Source: Syngnathus acus
Lineage: Eukaryota; Chordata; Actinopteri; Syngnathiformes; Syngnathidae
Assembly (NCBI RefSeq): GCF_901709675.1
Contig: NC_051095.1
Location: forward strand, 3,223,956 to 3,287,955
DNA: 64,000 nucleotides
Direction: 5' to 3'
This document shows positions 20,999-34,300 of this stretch, one piece after another. Each line of letters opens with the position of its first letter. Within the stretch, counting starts at the first letter, position 1. The notes beneath the pieces are model-generated. The model was not told the origin of the DNA, made no database searches, and was given only the letters and a program-made list of their open reading frames with translations. The translations under genes and the position numbers were made by a program.

Positions 20999-23638
20999 AT
21001 GAATTTACTTGCATTCTTTGTTTTGGCTGTGCAAATATACAGCGTGACGCCTGGTAAGTTGGACTTTTCGGTTTATTATTCGAAAGATTGACGCTCTTGA
21101 TTTGGAAGTGACGCAGTCATTATTGTTTATTGCTTTCGTTTTCGCCACTCGTCTGTTGCGTCGGCATTTTAAGTTCTTTCACCTGAACGCCCGTTTTGTC
21201 GGAGTTATACGGGAATACATAGCTATTATTATAAATGTAAGAAAGTTGGAAAACTTGAAAATGGCACAAATCAAGGTGATATGCCTCAGAATAGATATGT
21301 AATCGATGAAATGTGGAAAAGCCTACGCACAAGAATGAAATGTTGTACAGGGGAGTCTTTGCAATTCATAATTAACATTTCACAGTCATGGCAATAAAAA
21401 TGTGTCTCATCTTTCAGAAAAAAACATTGTATAGCCTCCTTACATTATAATGTCGATAAGAGTCATCATGTCTCCGTAAATGATATAAGGCAGTTCTTTT
21501 GTTCAGACAAGTGACATTTTTTTTAGATGTTACCTGCTGACAGTTTCGACTGTGAGGAAGACTGGAGACACAGTCGAAACTGTCAGCAGGTAACATCTAA
21601 AAGTTGTACTAAGTTCATCTTGTTTTTCCTTTTCAATTACTTCACTGGTTCTTCTATATCAAACAAATTATTTTAGGTGTATTTACCTGACATGTTCTTC
21701 CGCCTTCATCAGATCTGATGAAGGCGGAAGAACCCGCCGAAACATGTCAGGTAAATACACCTAAAATAATTTGTTTGATATAGAAGAACCAGTGAAGTAA
21801 CATCTAAAAGTGTTTCACTTGTCTGAACAAAAGGATTGCCTCATATTATTATTGGATTTTTTGTCTGCAAATGAAAGAGAATGGCAAAAGTTATGTCATT
21901 AGATTTCTTTCATCAGTGGATGTTAGTCACTGCTGAGGGGCATCGAATATCTCGCTTAGGGCGTCACACTGAAATCTTAACATATTAACAACTGAAAGAA
22001 AAAAACATAGGCAGGTTGTCAAATTCAAGTTTGACAAGTTTGTGCGGAAGAACGCGTTTGGAGAAACATGACAGTTCCAATTTCAAGTGCTGCAAAGTTC
22101 CATCTGCAGGCAGAATCATTGAAAATATGAAGATTGATTTGATCATGTGTGTCATTTTTGTGTTTGCCTTCCAGTCATTCACACGCTCAATTATTTCCTG
22201 ACGGGCTCTCAAGTTGCAAAGCTACCAGAGTACTGGGAGGCCGCGTATGTTGACGGCGTTCAGATTCTGCACTTTGACAGCAACCACAGGAAAGCAAAAG
22301 CGAAACAAGACTGGGTGGACAAAATCACAGAAGATGATCCGCACTACTGGGAGAGAGAGACGGCGGGCAGTATTCAGACTGAGCAGGTCTTCAAAGTCAG
22401 CATTGAAAACATTAAAAAGCGCTTCAACCAAACTGGAGGTTTGTTTACGTCCAACCTTCTGCTCGTCAAATGACACTTTTTTTGTCACTGCTGGCTTCTC
22501 TCTGATCATCGTCCTCGCTGAATCTTGTGCGCCATCCTTTCAGGTGTTCACATGTTTCAGGAGATGGTAGGCTGTGAATGGAATGATGAGACTGGGGAGG
22601 TTGATGGTTGGGTGCACATCAGTTACGATGGAGAAGACTTCATATCATTTGAGCTGAAGACGATGAGCTGGATCGCAGCACATCCGCAAGCTTTCATCAC
22701 CAAACTCAAGTGGGACCAATTGGACGGGTTCAATCAATACAATAAGAATTACTTGACTGAGGTGTGTCCTTCATGGTTGAAGAAGCATGTGAGCAACGGC
22801 AGGGAGTTCCTGACCAGAACCGGTACATTGTCCTCTCTCGCCTTCACTGCGTCTTTCAAGCTCACACACAATGTCCATCTTTCAAGTTGTTTCTTTTCCT
22901 CCATGCACATCCTCCACTCTTCTCTCCATCTTTGCGCGCAGAGCTTCCCACGGTGTCTCTCCTGCAGAAGACTCCTTCCTCTCCAATCACCTGCCACGCC
23001 ACGGGTTTCTACCCCAGGACGTCGGACCTCTTTTGGAGGAAGGACGGCCAGGAGATCCACGAGGACGTGGAGATGGGGGAGACCCTCCCCAACCACGACG
23101 GAACCTTCCAGACCACGGCCGACCTGAAAGTGGAGCTGACGCCCGCCGCGGAGGGCCGCTACGAATGCGTGTTCAAACTGGATGGCGTCCGGGAGGAGAT
23201 GGTCACCAAGCTGTACGCCAGAAGCATCCTGAGCAACGCGCGCATCCAGGGTGAGCCACGCGTCGGACACGGCTCGGCATCACGCCGACAGTCGTTCACG
23301 TGTCTCGTTTTGTTGCCATGTGAAGAAGAGGAAGACAGGAAGAAGGCGGTGGCCATCGCTGTCCCGCTGGTGGTCCTGGCTCTGGTGGCGATGGCGGTGG
23401 CGGCGGGGGTGTTCCTGGCCAAGCGTCCCAAAAGCCAAAAAGGTGAACGACGACACAAACGTTTGGTCCGTTTGTGGCGATTCCTAATCTCCTCTCGCTT
23501 CTCTTCCATTTCAGCCAATTACGCTCCAGCTTGTAAGTGAGACGTTTTCCGCTTGCTGTTTTGAAAAAATGCCAATGCCTTGAATGTATTTTCTTTTATG
23601 CTCCCTCAGCCAGCATCTCATCTTCTGAGCAGGACTGA
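20999..23638 (+). CDS. MHC class I heavy chain, copy 3 (complete, canonical alpha-2 disulfide)
   Basis: Complete gene, 356 residues deduced. Exons: 20999-21053, 22175-22438, 22544-22822, 22942-23250, 23326-23442, 23515-23532 and 23610-23638. An upstream in-frame ATG at 20990 would add MVR. This copy keeps the class I features the other two lost: the alpha-2 helix reads NYLTEVCPSWLKKH, with Tyr159-, Cys164- and Trp167-like residues, and Cys101 is in VGCEW. The promoter has both a CRE-like X2 site and a CCAATTGG Y-box. It therefore looks the most classical of the three. Tyr171 is His, as in all copies. The downstream transposon/zipper block of units 1 and 2 is missing; similarity to them stops near 23912. 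Confidence 0.95.
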
Positions 23639-23912
23639 ATGAACCCCACTAAGGTTGAAGGGATGTCTTCTTTTCTTGGGTGCCACGCTTGATTGAATCA
23701 TCACATTCCAACTGTATGAAATACTTGGAAATGTTTCTTATTTCAAATTGAAGTGCAACAGTTTTACAAGTGCAGTGAATTCTAATTGTATTTACTTCAC
23801 TAGTTCTTCCAAATACCGCTAGAGGGAGCCAACATACCACAAGTGATACCCGCATCACACGTTGCTTTTTTTTAAGTGCTTTTTGTTCAGCGAGCTACTG
23901 ATCAATTTAATA
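21122..23912 (+). repeat. Tandem unit 3 of the MHC array (truncated)
   Basis: Similarity to unit 2 covers the MHC gene and about 270 bp of its 3' flank, then ends near 23912, just before the LINE/hAT/BEL block of the other units. This is either the edge of the duplicated segment or a breakpoint made by the transposon insertions. Confidence 0.85.
21526..21798. repeat. Paired foldback elements, MHC copy 3 intron 1
   Basis: Both hairpins are complete; the second keeps the AGATCT centre and near-perfect arms. Confidence 0.75.
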
Positions 23913-24103
23913 TATATTGCACCTCGCTGTTTCTCTACAAGTTGGATGTGTTTACTGCTGAATTGTTAAGCTACCGTGTGCGCGCGCGTATGCGCGGCTG
24001 CAGCTCCACCCTCCCGCCTCTTGGCGGCGTTACATCAAACCCTGCGTCACGCGGCCGCTCCGTGCTTGTGAGTCACGTGCAACCCATCAATCAAAGGCTA
24101 AAC

Positions 24104-24438
24104 CAGTGGCTCTTAACCAGGTTCTAAACTGACCCTAGGGGTTCGGCAGATCCTCCACTGAGGAGGTCCCAAAACACCTGATTTATAAATTCGTGATAAC
24201 GCATATCTGAACTAGTTTCGCAAAGGCAACAGTAAAAGTCACACTGATTTGGAGGGGTGTAATTTGTTATTCTTTGAACAAGGTGCTGGTCATGCACGGC
24301 TCATTTTGTGCACCAGTAAAAAACATCTGTCTTGAATTTGAATTTATTTATTTTTTTCGCTAAAGAGGGGTTCGGTGAATGTGGCCTATTAATGCGCCTG
24401 GTGGGGTGTGGTACCTCCAACAAGGTTAAAAACTACTG
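24104..24438. mobile_element. hAT-type MITE between MHC array and lectin palindrome
   Basis: Ends CAGTGGCTCTTAACC and GGTTAAAAACTACTG form terminal inverted repeats. Flanks GGCTAAAC (24096-24103) and GTCTAAAC (24439-24446) match at 7 of 8 bases, fitting an aged hAT target duplication. No coding sequence. Confidence 0.75.
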
Positions 24439-25387
24439 GTCTAAACAGTTCAAGTCACTACGACTTGCTTGCAGCCGCATGCTCTCGTCGGTCCTCGCGA
24501 TTGGATGCTTTCTTCTGGGCTTTTGAACGTTGCTGTGTCACGCATGTTTTTGATCGTTTGGGCCCCAGGTTTCCTTCATATACGGACGCTTGCTTCTTTT
24601 TTTTTCAATTCGATTTTATTATTTGGTGTTTTGGCATAGGCGGTTTTACAGGGTGGCAAGGAAGGGCAGTTGCCACCTTCAGCAAATGTCTTGCCATCCC
24701 GGTTGTCAGCCCAACCTACAATGAATATTAAATTCAATGACATTTTCTTTGGTCTCATCTGATTTCACTGTCTTCTGCACTGAAAATGTTTGCTACCTAA
24801 GTAGAGTGGAATATGTACCGCCAGTGCCTTTTAAGAAGCCATATAGACCTGCTTTTGGCTCCATAGCCCAAAACGTGATATGTCAACCTGCTCATTTGAC
24901 TTTTTTTTTTTTGCAAGCAGCCCTTATGTGACAAAAGTGATCAGAAAATGTCAGCTGATTGAGCGACCCAATGTTTTCGATCTTTCCGTCAGCCAACGTT
25001 GTTATGCGCTAAATCCACTTTGAACGATGTTGAGTAAAAAAAGAAAAACTTTGACACCTTACTCGGCTTCACTTTAAAACGTAGGTTTAAATGACCACAA
25101 AGGTTGTCCCTCTTTCCCATCCCGAATAAAATCAAAGTGGTGTCAAAAGTCTGGACGAAGGTGGCCAAAATAATATTGTGTTCCTTCAGTCAAAGACGTG
25201 CACACGTATAGAACGCCTCCGCAGGAACGCGCTCTTCCAAGGGTGCGTTGCTCACGAAGGTGGGGGCCGAGCAGCAGCAGCCGAGCGAGCGAGCGGTTGT
25301 CACTTGTCTTGAGCGGAGCTAATGCGTGCACCACATCGATATTTCTGCGTTCAATAGCCTCGAGATCTCTGATGGGCTTCCGAAGCC

Positions 25388-28300
25388 ATGATGACCCCGC
25401 CGGCTGCCCGCCTGGCGCTGATCCTTCTGTCTTGCGTTGTACTGATGTTGTACAGCTGCGGTGAGTACAAAATGTCCAATTTTGCGATCGTTTTACTCTT
25501 AATGATAACTTTGGAAGAACGCATGTTGGTTCGGATGGCAGTGCGGATCTGCTGGGTTAAAAATTCGACCGACTCAGGAAGCAGGGTGAATTTGTCTTAA
25601 CTATGGGTTGTTTGGGCATTTTAGCAGTTGTTTTGTACAAACTGGACTGTTCTGCGCAAAAGAGTTCGGTTTGATTTTTTTGACCCAACTTTGGTCTACT
25701 TTTTGACCCAAATGGAGTTGTTTGAAAATTGATTCAACAGCGTTTGTTTTTGTACTTAATAGTAATGACGATGTCCGGTCTGCAAAAAAAGTCGTTTATT
25801 CAATGTGGCGCTCAGCATAAGTGATCAAATAATCATTTGAATAGTGATGGAGTGTATCCAGAGCCACCAAACAATGTTTTATATCGAATAGAACATGCAA
25901 TATCGATCCAACGGACACAATTAGAGGAGAGAATATATCATATATCAATAACATCCTGCTCTTCACACCTTTTTGAATTTGTCTACACTGTTTTTGCCAT
26001 TATTCACATGTCCTGAGTGTTGTTAGTCACCTAAATGTTGAACAGAGGGTGTGTTTTACCGAAGTCAAATTCCTTGTTTGGCACGCTCAAACATGGCGAA
26101 TAAAAACTCTTGAATATGATCCACTTTGATGTTAACGTGGCACTTGTTTGTCCATCCCTCCAAACAAAAATCCATAAAAACGTTATTCGGGCTACAGAAT
26201 CTGTCTGCGTATATAGTCAAAGGCAAAAGTCTGCTTTATTGTCAATTTCTTCACATGCCAAGACACACAAAGAAATCGAATATAGCGACGTGCACACGCG
26301 TCAGTTCGCAGCTCAGTAGCACCACTATTGGCTTTAATATTCGCAACCACACATTGCGTTTTTCTTATTCCAATAAAGGGGGTTAAATACATTTTGGTTG
26401 CAGAGAAAATGATAGTCACGGAGATTATTCTGTAGCTCTGTTACAAGAGGCGTGAAATTCCAACACGTCTTCCTTTGCATAGATTGCCGAAGTATCTTTT
26501 GGTAATTGATGAAAATAAAAAGTTGGAAGTGGAATTTGTTGACTTCTAGCGCCATCCTGTGGGCAAGAGTTAAATAATAAAAAAAAAAAGCTTTTCTCTT
26601 TTCTCCCCGAGCAGCTGAAAGACAGAAGTGGACTGAATTTCCTCCGTTTTTAGACATGTGCAACAGTCCTTGAAATTATTCAGCATCTTGAAACTGGTTA
26701 TCTTATGAAAAAATGTGCCTTGTTGATTTTTTGGGGAATATATTATTGTAGTTTATTTATTTCATATTACATTATTGTCAGTCATGCAGGTGACGCAATT
26801 TGAAAAAAAAACCTTGCAACTGGGCATGAATTTTTTTTTTTTTTTTTTTTGTTACTACCAGAAAAAACAGTAAGCTTGAATTGTTCGGTACCTGTGTTAA
26901 AACAGAGGCGTGACTTGTCAAGATGTCTTTCTTTGCATAGATTGCAAACGTATCTCCAAAAAGTTGGATGTGGACTCTTTTGACGTGGGCAGCACTTGAG
27001 TATTAAACAAACCTTTCTCTGTCCGAGGGTCAGAATGAAACAACTGGACTGAATTTCCTCCATTTTTAGACAAGTGCAACAGTCCCTGAAATTATTCAGC
27101 ATCTTGTTTGATGATTATCTTATTAAAAAAAATGGCCTTGTTTATCTCTATATGCTCTCAGGCTAATGGCCTTTATTGCCCAAGTCAGTCATGCAGGTGA
27201 CGCAATTTGGCGAAAACTGAATTCGGCCGACTTCATTCTTGTCTGTTGGCTGAATTTGTGCTTTTCACCAAACGCTGAAAAATGACCAAGGCAACTTTGC
27301 TCTTTCATCAGGATCAATCAAGACATGTGACACAGCCCACGGATGGATTTCTAACCACTCAAAGTGCTACAAGGAGATGGCGACAACCAACGGTTGGCTG
27401 GGGGCTCGCCACGACTGCCTCTGGGAGGGCGGCGACCTTCTTTCCATCACCTCCAAGCACGAGGAAGACTTTGTGAAGGAGCAAATGGGCGACAAGCCGT
27501 TCTGGATCGGACTCTCCAATCTGGTAAGACCAAAGTGCTAGCGGCTGTTGGCCTGCGATTGATACGCCATTGACAACGAGTTTGGACTCTGCAGAACTGC
27601 AGCAAGACCTGGTGTCAGTTTTCTGAAGCGGGAGACAAGAGGCTGACTTCGTCCAACACCCGTGTGACGCCGACCTACGCCAACTGGGACTCGCGTCAAG
27701 ACGGAAGGTAAGAAGGTCACCTCTTTGCGTTCGGTGTCAGGCAAGATGCACAGGAACACTTTGGAACCCCTTTCCAAAAATGTGTGAGCAGGTTAAAAAA
27801 ACAGCTTTTGTTTTCTTTTGATCCGAAAAGAGGACCATCAACTCCAAATTGGCTTGTTGTGTGTCTCATTTTCCCCCACTTTTCCCCAACAGCGCCAACG
27901 TTGGCTCCTGCGCCTACGTCAACCAAGGCGCGTACTACGGCAGTCAGCCTGGCAAGTGGAGACATGGCTCGTGCGGATCCTCCTTGGCGTACATGTGCGA
28001 GCGGTCGCCGGGAGGTGAGTCTGTCTCTCCTCGGGATGTTGACGCTAAAACAAGGAAAAATTGCAATCACATCGTCCTCCTGCAGACTGCCCGGACGGAT
28101 GGCCGTGTTCTTACAAAGACTTTGGTTACAATTACAGTCGAGTCGAGAGTGAGTGGCAGCGACGCCTCTTTCTACACCCCCGCCGTCTCCTTGTGGCTTT
28201 CTAATTAGGTTCTTTTGGTTTTCAGCTTCCTTCTGCGACTCTGGTGAGTTCCTGTACAAGGACTCTTGTTATCTTTTTGAGGGGACATGTAGAACCTGGC

Positions 28301-31300
28301 AAGCGGCTGAGGATTTCTGCAAGAACAAGAGCGGTCACCTGGCCAGCGTCCACTCACAGGGTGACGGACAATTTTTGGCTGGTGAGCGAGCTGACAAGAC
28401 AAACTGACCAGGCCAGCAATCGACCCGCAATGTTTTCACAACAAGTGTTTGTTCTGCTCTCCTCAAGCTCACCAGCAAGATGAATTCAGATGGTCGGGTT
28501 CTTGGCTGGGACTCAGCCGGAACAATGGCAAATTTGAGTGGCGCGATGACTCAACTACAGTAAGTGACACGTGTGCAACAGATCGAGGTCCAAAAAACTT
28601 GTCAATTGGCCAGAATGAAGCTGTCATGTTAGAGGGCAAAAGTTAAAAAGCAGAAAAAAGTTGTATTGAATTAGGAGGAAAAATGTGACAAGAATGCTCT
28701 CACTGTCAAATAGATTTGAATTCCACTTGCCTTGAGTCATGTTACAAGACAGTTTTTTTCATTTGATAAGGATTCAACTGATAATTTAGAAGGAAAAAAA
28801 TGATGAGGTAATCAGTAGAATCAAAGCGCACCGTTCATTTTACAGAGAAACATATTTTTTCATTAAAAAGTTTCCGAGATTTGAATCAATAAAGTGGTAT
28901 CTGAAGGAATTTGGTGGGAAGCCATCTGAGCAGCTGCAACACCTAACACGCTCAAGTCACGCCCACCCGCTGTGTCCTCCCTCCGCAGAATGATGTCCCG
29001 TGGTATCCAGGAGGCAAAGAGAACGACTGCGCCCAATTGTATCGGGATGGTCGAGTTCACATGTATCCTTGCAGCCAGGTTTACCCATCCATCTGTCAAA
29101 AAGGTCAGAAAGTCGCGACCTCTCATTTGCCCTTTGTCTTCTGGTTGCGCTCTCATATTTGATCCCTCTCACGTCCTTACAGGCAAGGCCAGAGATTCTC
29201 TTCCGCTTCTTCCGGCGCCGACATCAGCATCAGGTGGGAGTTCCACGCAGGACCGCTTTTTGCCATGGGCAATATGGGCGACCCCTCAGGGCACACGATA
29301 AACGTGGTGGCGCGCGAGCACTCTCAAGAAAAAAACAAATCTCTCATTTTCTAGCTGAATCACTTCCATCTCAAATCTGTTCAATGGGGCGCCCTTATTG
29401 TCACACGCAAAAAATCACAAACAAATGAAAAATATCCGGACAGTGCAGGCACTACTTTATGGCCGCATTACTAGATGTTGTTTGCGATGAAAGCGTGTCG
29501 GTCGGCACGACAGGAGTGAACTGAATTTCCTCCGTCCTTTGACATGTTCTTGAAATTATTCAGCATCTTAGTTGTACTAGGTTCATCTTGTTTTTTCTTT
29601 TTCAATTACTTCACTGGTTCTTCTATATCAAACAATTTTCTTAGGTTCATTTACCTGACATGTTTCGGCGGGTTCTTCCGCCTTCATCATCTTGAAAACG
29701 GTTGATGACTATCGTGAGAAAAAAAAAAAGTGCCTTGTTGATTTTTTGGTGGATAGATGATTTCAGAATCAGAATTGGCTTTATTGACCAACTTTGTGCA
29801 CGGCCAACAGGGAATTTGACTCGGGCTGATCTCAGCCTCTGTACAACCCTTAAGTTCTAGTTTCTTCATCTCATATTGTCAGTCATGCAGGGACGCAATT
29901 TGGCAAAAACTGAATTCGGCCGACTTCCTTCTTGTCTGCTTGCTCAATTTGTGTTTTTCACCAAACGCTGACAAATGACCAAGGCGACATTGCTCTTTCA
30001 TCAGGATCAATCAAGAAATGTGACGCAAAAATCGGATGGACTCTTCACGGCTCCCACTGCTACAAGAAGATGGAGACCCCCAACGGTTGGCTGGGGGCTC
30101 GTTACGACTGCCTCTGGGAGGGCGGCGACCTAGTTTCCATCACCTCCAAGGATGAGGAAGACTTTGTGAAGGAGCAAATGGGCGACAAGCCGTTCTGGAT
30201 CGGACTCTCCAATCTGGTAAGTGCTAGCGGCTGTTGGCTCGCTACTAGTAGTTGATTGACAACCGCGATTTGGCCCGCTATTGGCTATTGACAACGGGAT
30301 TGGTTTCAGCAGAACTGCGACGACGAATGGTGTTGGTTTTTGTATACGGGAGAAAAGAACCTGACTTGGTCCGACACCAGTATGACGCGGAACTACAGCA
30401 ACTGGGACTCGCGTCAAGTCGGAAGGTAAGAAGGTCACCTCTTTAGGTCAGTGGTCCCCAACCACCGGGCCGCGGACCGGTACCGGTCCGTGGGTCACTT
30501 GGTACCGGGCCGCGGAGCCGCACAGGAAAAAAAAAAAAAAATTTTTTTTTAAATTTTTTTTTTTCATTTTTTTTTTTCATTGACGATCAATTCATTCAGG
30601 TTAAGACGCTCGTCCCGGTCACGTGACATGTCACCACAGTCAAGCCCGCGAGGCAAGCAAAAATGAGCAAGAAACAGAGAAGTTTGGAAAGCTTCTTCGG
30701 AAAGGGAAAAACGTCCAATGAGTACACTGAAGAAGAAGAGGCTACGACTTCTAAGAAAAGGAAAGCTGCATTTAAAAGAACATTTCTGGAGTCCTACTTA
30801 AAATATGGATTTATCGCCACAGGTGACTCTGACACGCCAAGTGCACTCCGCATATGTTGCGAAAGGCTAGCTAACGAGGCAATGAAGCCTTCAAACCTGC
30901 TTCGGCACATGGAGACCAAGCATCCTGCATTTAAAGACAAACCTTAACCACTTCGGGTGTCATTGTCTCCGATTACGCCTAGATGGGAACGGCTCATTTC
31001 TGAGAAAAGAGCTCGGTGCTCCCACTAATTCAACGTTTTATTTTTATGTGGTTTATATTTGTTTTTATGCCAGTCGTATCATTTTATTTCATCCTATTTA
31101 TATATATAAATATTTAAATAATAAATATATAAATATATTTATTTATATAAAGGCCGGTCCGCGAAAATATTTCTGACACGTAACCGGTCCGTGGTGCAAA
31201 AAAGGTTGGGGACCACTGCTTTAGGTTCTGTCAGGCAAGATGCATAGGAACATTTTGGTACCCCTTTCCAAAAATGTGTGAGCAGGTTCAAAACAAGCTT

Positions 31301-34300
31301 TTGTTTTCTTTTTAACAGAAAAGAGGATAAATAAACTCCAAATTGGGTCGTTTGTCAGATGTGACTCATGTTTCCCCACTTTTCCCGACAGCATCAACGT
31401 TGAGTCCTGCGCCTACGTCAACCAAGGTGTGCACCTCTCCAGTCAGCCTGGCAAGTGGAGACATGGATCGTGCGGCTCCTCCTTGGCGTACATGTGCAAG
31501 TGGTCGCCGGATGGTAAGTGTGCACGACCGTTGTATTGTTGGCGGTGAAAGGAGGAAAAAATGCAATCACGTCGTCCTCCTGCAGACTGCCCGGACGGAT
31601 GGCCGTGTTCCTACAAAGACTTGGATTACGGTTACAGTCGAGTTGAGAGTGAGTGGCAGCGACGCTTCTTTCTACACCCGCACCCGCACTGTCTCCTTGT
31701 GCTTTTTTCTAATGAGTTTCTTTTGGGTTTCAGCTTCCTTCTGCGACGCTGGCGAGTTCCTCTTCAGGGACTCTTGTTATCTTTTTGAGGGCAGGAACCT
31801 GACTTGGGAAGCGGCTGAGGATTTCTGCAAGAACAAGAGCGGTCACCTGGCCAGTGTCCACTCACTGGTTGGCGGACAATTTTTGGCTGGTGAGCGAGCT
31901 GACAAGACAAACTGACCAGGCCAGCAATCGAGCCGCAATGTTTCACAAGTGTTTGTTTTGCTTTCTTCAAGCTCACATGCGAGTAGGATGGTTTTCTTGG
32001 CTGGGACTCAGCCGGAACAATGGCAAATTGGAGTGGCGCGACGGATCAACTACAGTAAGTGACACGTGTGCAACAGATCAAGGTCCAAAAAGTTTTCAAT
32101 CGGCCAGAATGAAGCTGTCATGTGAGAGGGCAAAAGTTAGAAAGTGTCATTTGAGCAGAACAAAGTTATGTTGAATTCTCCGTGTCAAATCAATTTGAAT
32201 TTGAATTTGACTTGAGTCATGTTACAAGACAAACTGTTTTTTTCATTTTATGAGGATTCAAATGAATCAAGTGATCAGTAGAATCAAAGTGCACCGTTCA
32301 TTTTTACAGGGAACATTTTTTTCTTTGAAAAGTTTCAATTTGAAAATGGGAAGGGGGGTTGGAAGATGGCAACAATTCTGATTGTGAGAAAGAGGTTATG
32401 GAAATGAATCGGAGAGATTTGAATCAATAGAGTGACTTTGAAGGAATTTGGTGGGAGGCCATCGGAACAACTGCAACACCTAACGCTCAAGTCACGTCCG
32501 CTGTGTCCTCCCTTCGCAGGATGGCGCCCCGTGGCATCTTCCGAAATTTCCATATGACTGCTCCAAATTGACAAGTGATGGTAAAGTTCAATTGGACATT
32601 TGCGGTGACCTTCGTCCATCCATCTGTCTAAAAGGTCAGAAAGTCACAACTTCTCATTTACCCTTTGTCTTCTGGTTGCTCTCTCATATTTGATCCCTCT
32701 CACGTCCTTACAGGCACGGCCAGAGATTCGCTTCAGCTTCTTCCGGCGCTGCTGCATTCAGCATTAGGTGGGCGGGCGTCCCACCCTGCAGCCCACGTGC
32801 AAAATCCTGTTTGCCCTCAAGTGACTCGAGTCTCGCTTGCAGGCAAGAGCGCAAAGTGCGGTTGGTGGCAGGAAAACCCCGCCAACGACTTCTGCTACCT
32901 GATCAACTCCAAGCCCAGCAAGACCTGGAAGGAGGCGCGAGACAAGTGCGCCCGCCTCAGAAGCAACCTGCTCGGCATCTCCGACTCGCAGGATCACACC
33001 TTCATCCAAGGTAGGCTGTCTAATGTGCTTGATGAAAGAATCCATGCGGAAGAAAGTCACATCGAGGGACTCACTTTTTGACAAGTTTCTTTCATTCCAA
33101 AGAAAAGACCAGAAATAAGCTTGTGGCCGGCACGAGCCAGACGTCTCCCGCACTTCATTACGGTTAAGCGTTTTACACGTGCACCTGTAAGGTGTTTCAA
33201 CCTCCTGCTCCGTGTCTACCTTTGACCCAAAGGTCTTCTGCCAAACGCTTCCTCTTTGTGGTTGGATGCCAGCGACACCGTTGTCAAAGACGGCAGTAAG
33301 AAGTCTGAGAAGTCCTCACCGAGTTCCGTCCAGTTGGCCGCCGCAGGTGGGTCTAAAACCTGGTCGGTGTGGAGGAACGGGGGAACACTGAGCATCTGTG
33401 GTCTCCTTGCAGGTAACCCTGGTGACCCCTCCGGCCCACGCTGCAACTACTTACTCGGTGGCAAGGGCGGCCGGGAAGTTGGCGATTGCGAGAAGAAGCG
33501 CGGCTACGTCTGCAAGAGAAGAGGTAAGACAAGGTGCTCGGGTGATTCTGACAAATGGCTGTCATCAGATCAGAAGACCAAAATGGCGATTGTCAGTGAC
33601 AGGCTGAAACTGAATGAAGGCGTGGTCCGCTACTTTGTCGGCCAAATGCCGAAGAAAACAAAAAACATGGCGCTATGACGTCAGAATAATCCCAATATGT
33701 GTGTCCTCAGTCGTTCAGACATGTGAAAGGACCAAAGGGTGGCGCCGCTTGGACTCCAACTGCTACAAGAAGATGGAGACCACCAACGGTTGGCTGGGGG
33801 CTCGTTACGACTGCGTCTTGGAGGGCGGCGACCTGGTCTCCATCACCTCGCCGTACGAGGAAAGCTTCGTGAAGAAGCAAATGGGTGACAAGCCGTTCTG
33901 GATCGGGCTCTCCAATCTGGTGAGATGGAAGCACAAGCAAGCGGCAGTTGGCTCGCTAGTGGTAGTTGAGTGACAACGGGTTTGGACTCTGCAGAACTGC
34001 AACGAGACCTGGTGTGAGTTTTTTCAAGCGGGAGAAAAGAACCTGACTTGGTCCGACACCGCTGTGATGCCGACCTACGCCAACTGGTACTCAGGTCAAG
34101 GCGGAAGGTAAGAAGGTCACCTCTTTGTGTCCATTCATTGTCAGGCGGGCGGGGTACACGGCAAGAGGATGGAACCCGTCTGCAAAACCTGAGTGAGCGC
34201 ACAAGGAAGACGAGAAAGCAGGGAAAAGCCTTGAAATTGGCCCCTTTGTGGGATGTGTCTCTCGCTTTTCACGGCTTCTCCCCGACAGCGCCGAGGTTGA

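Larger units (their letters stand above)
10694..21121 (+). repeat. Tandem unit 2 of the MHC array
   Basis: About 10.43 kb, in direct orientation with unit 1 and with the same order of parts. The nested transposons sit at the same relative positions in both units, so they were in place before this duplication. Confidence 0.9.

Noticed and set aside
24332-24731. Small open frames between the MHC array and the lectin palindrome
   Set aside because: They overlap a MITE and AT-rich sequence, have no domain signal and no splice or promoter support.
27312-29233. Cassette 1 as a separate short lectin gene
   Set aside because: No stop codon, poly(A) signal or second start follows exon 29183-29233; its phase-1 end joins cassette 2, and the whole exon chain sums to whole codons in both arms.
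30663-30947. 94-codon BED-finger frame as a host gene
   Set aside because: It lies wholly inside a hAT element with intact ends and target duplication, and lacks the rest of the transposase.
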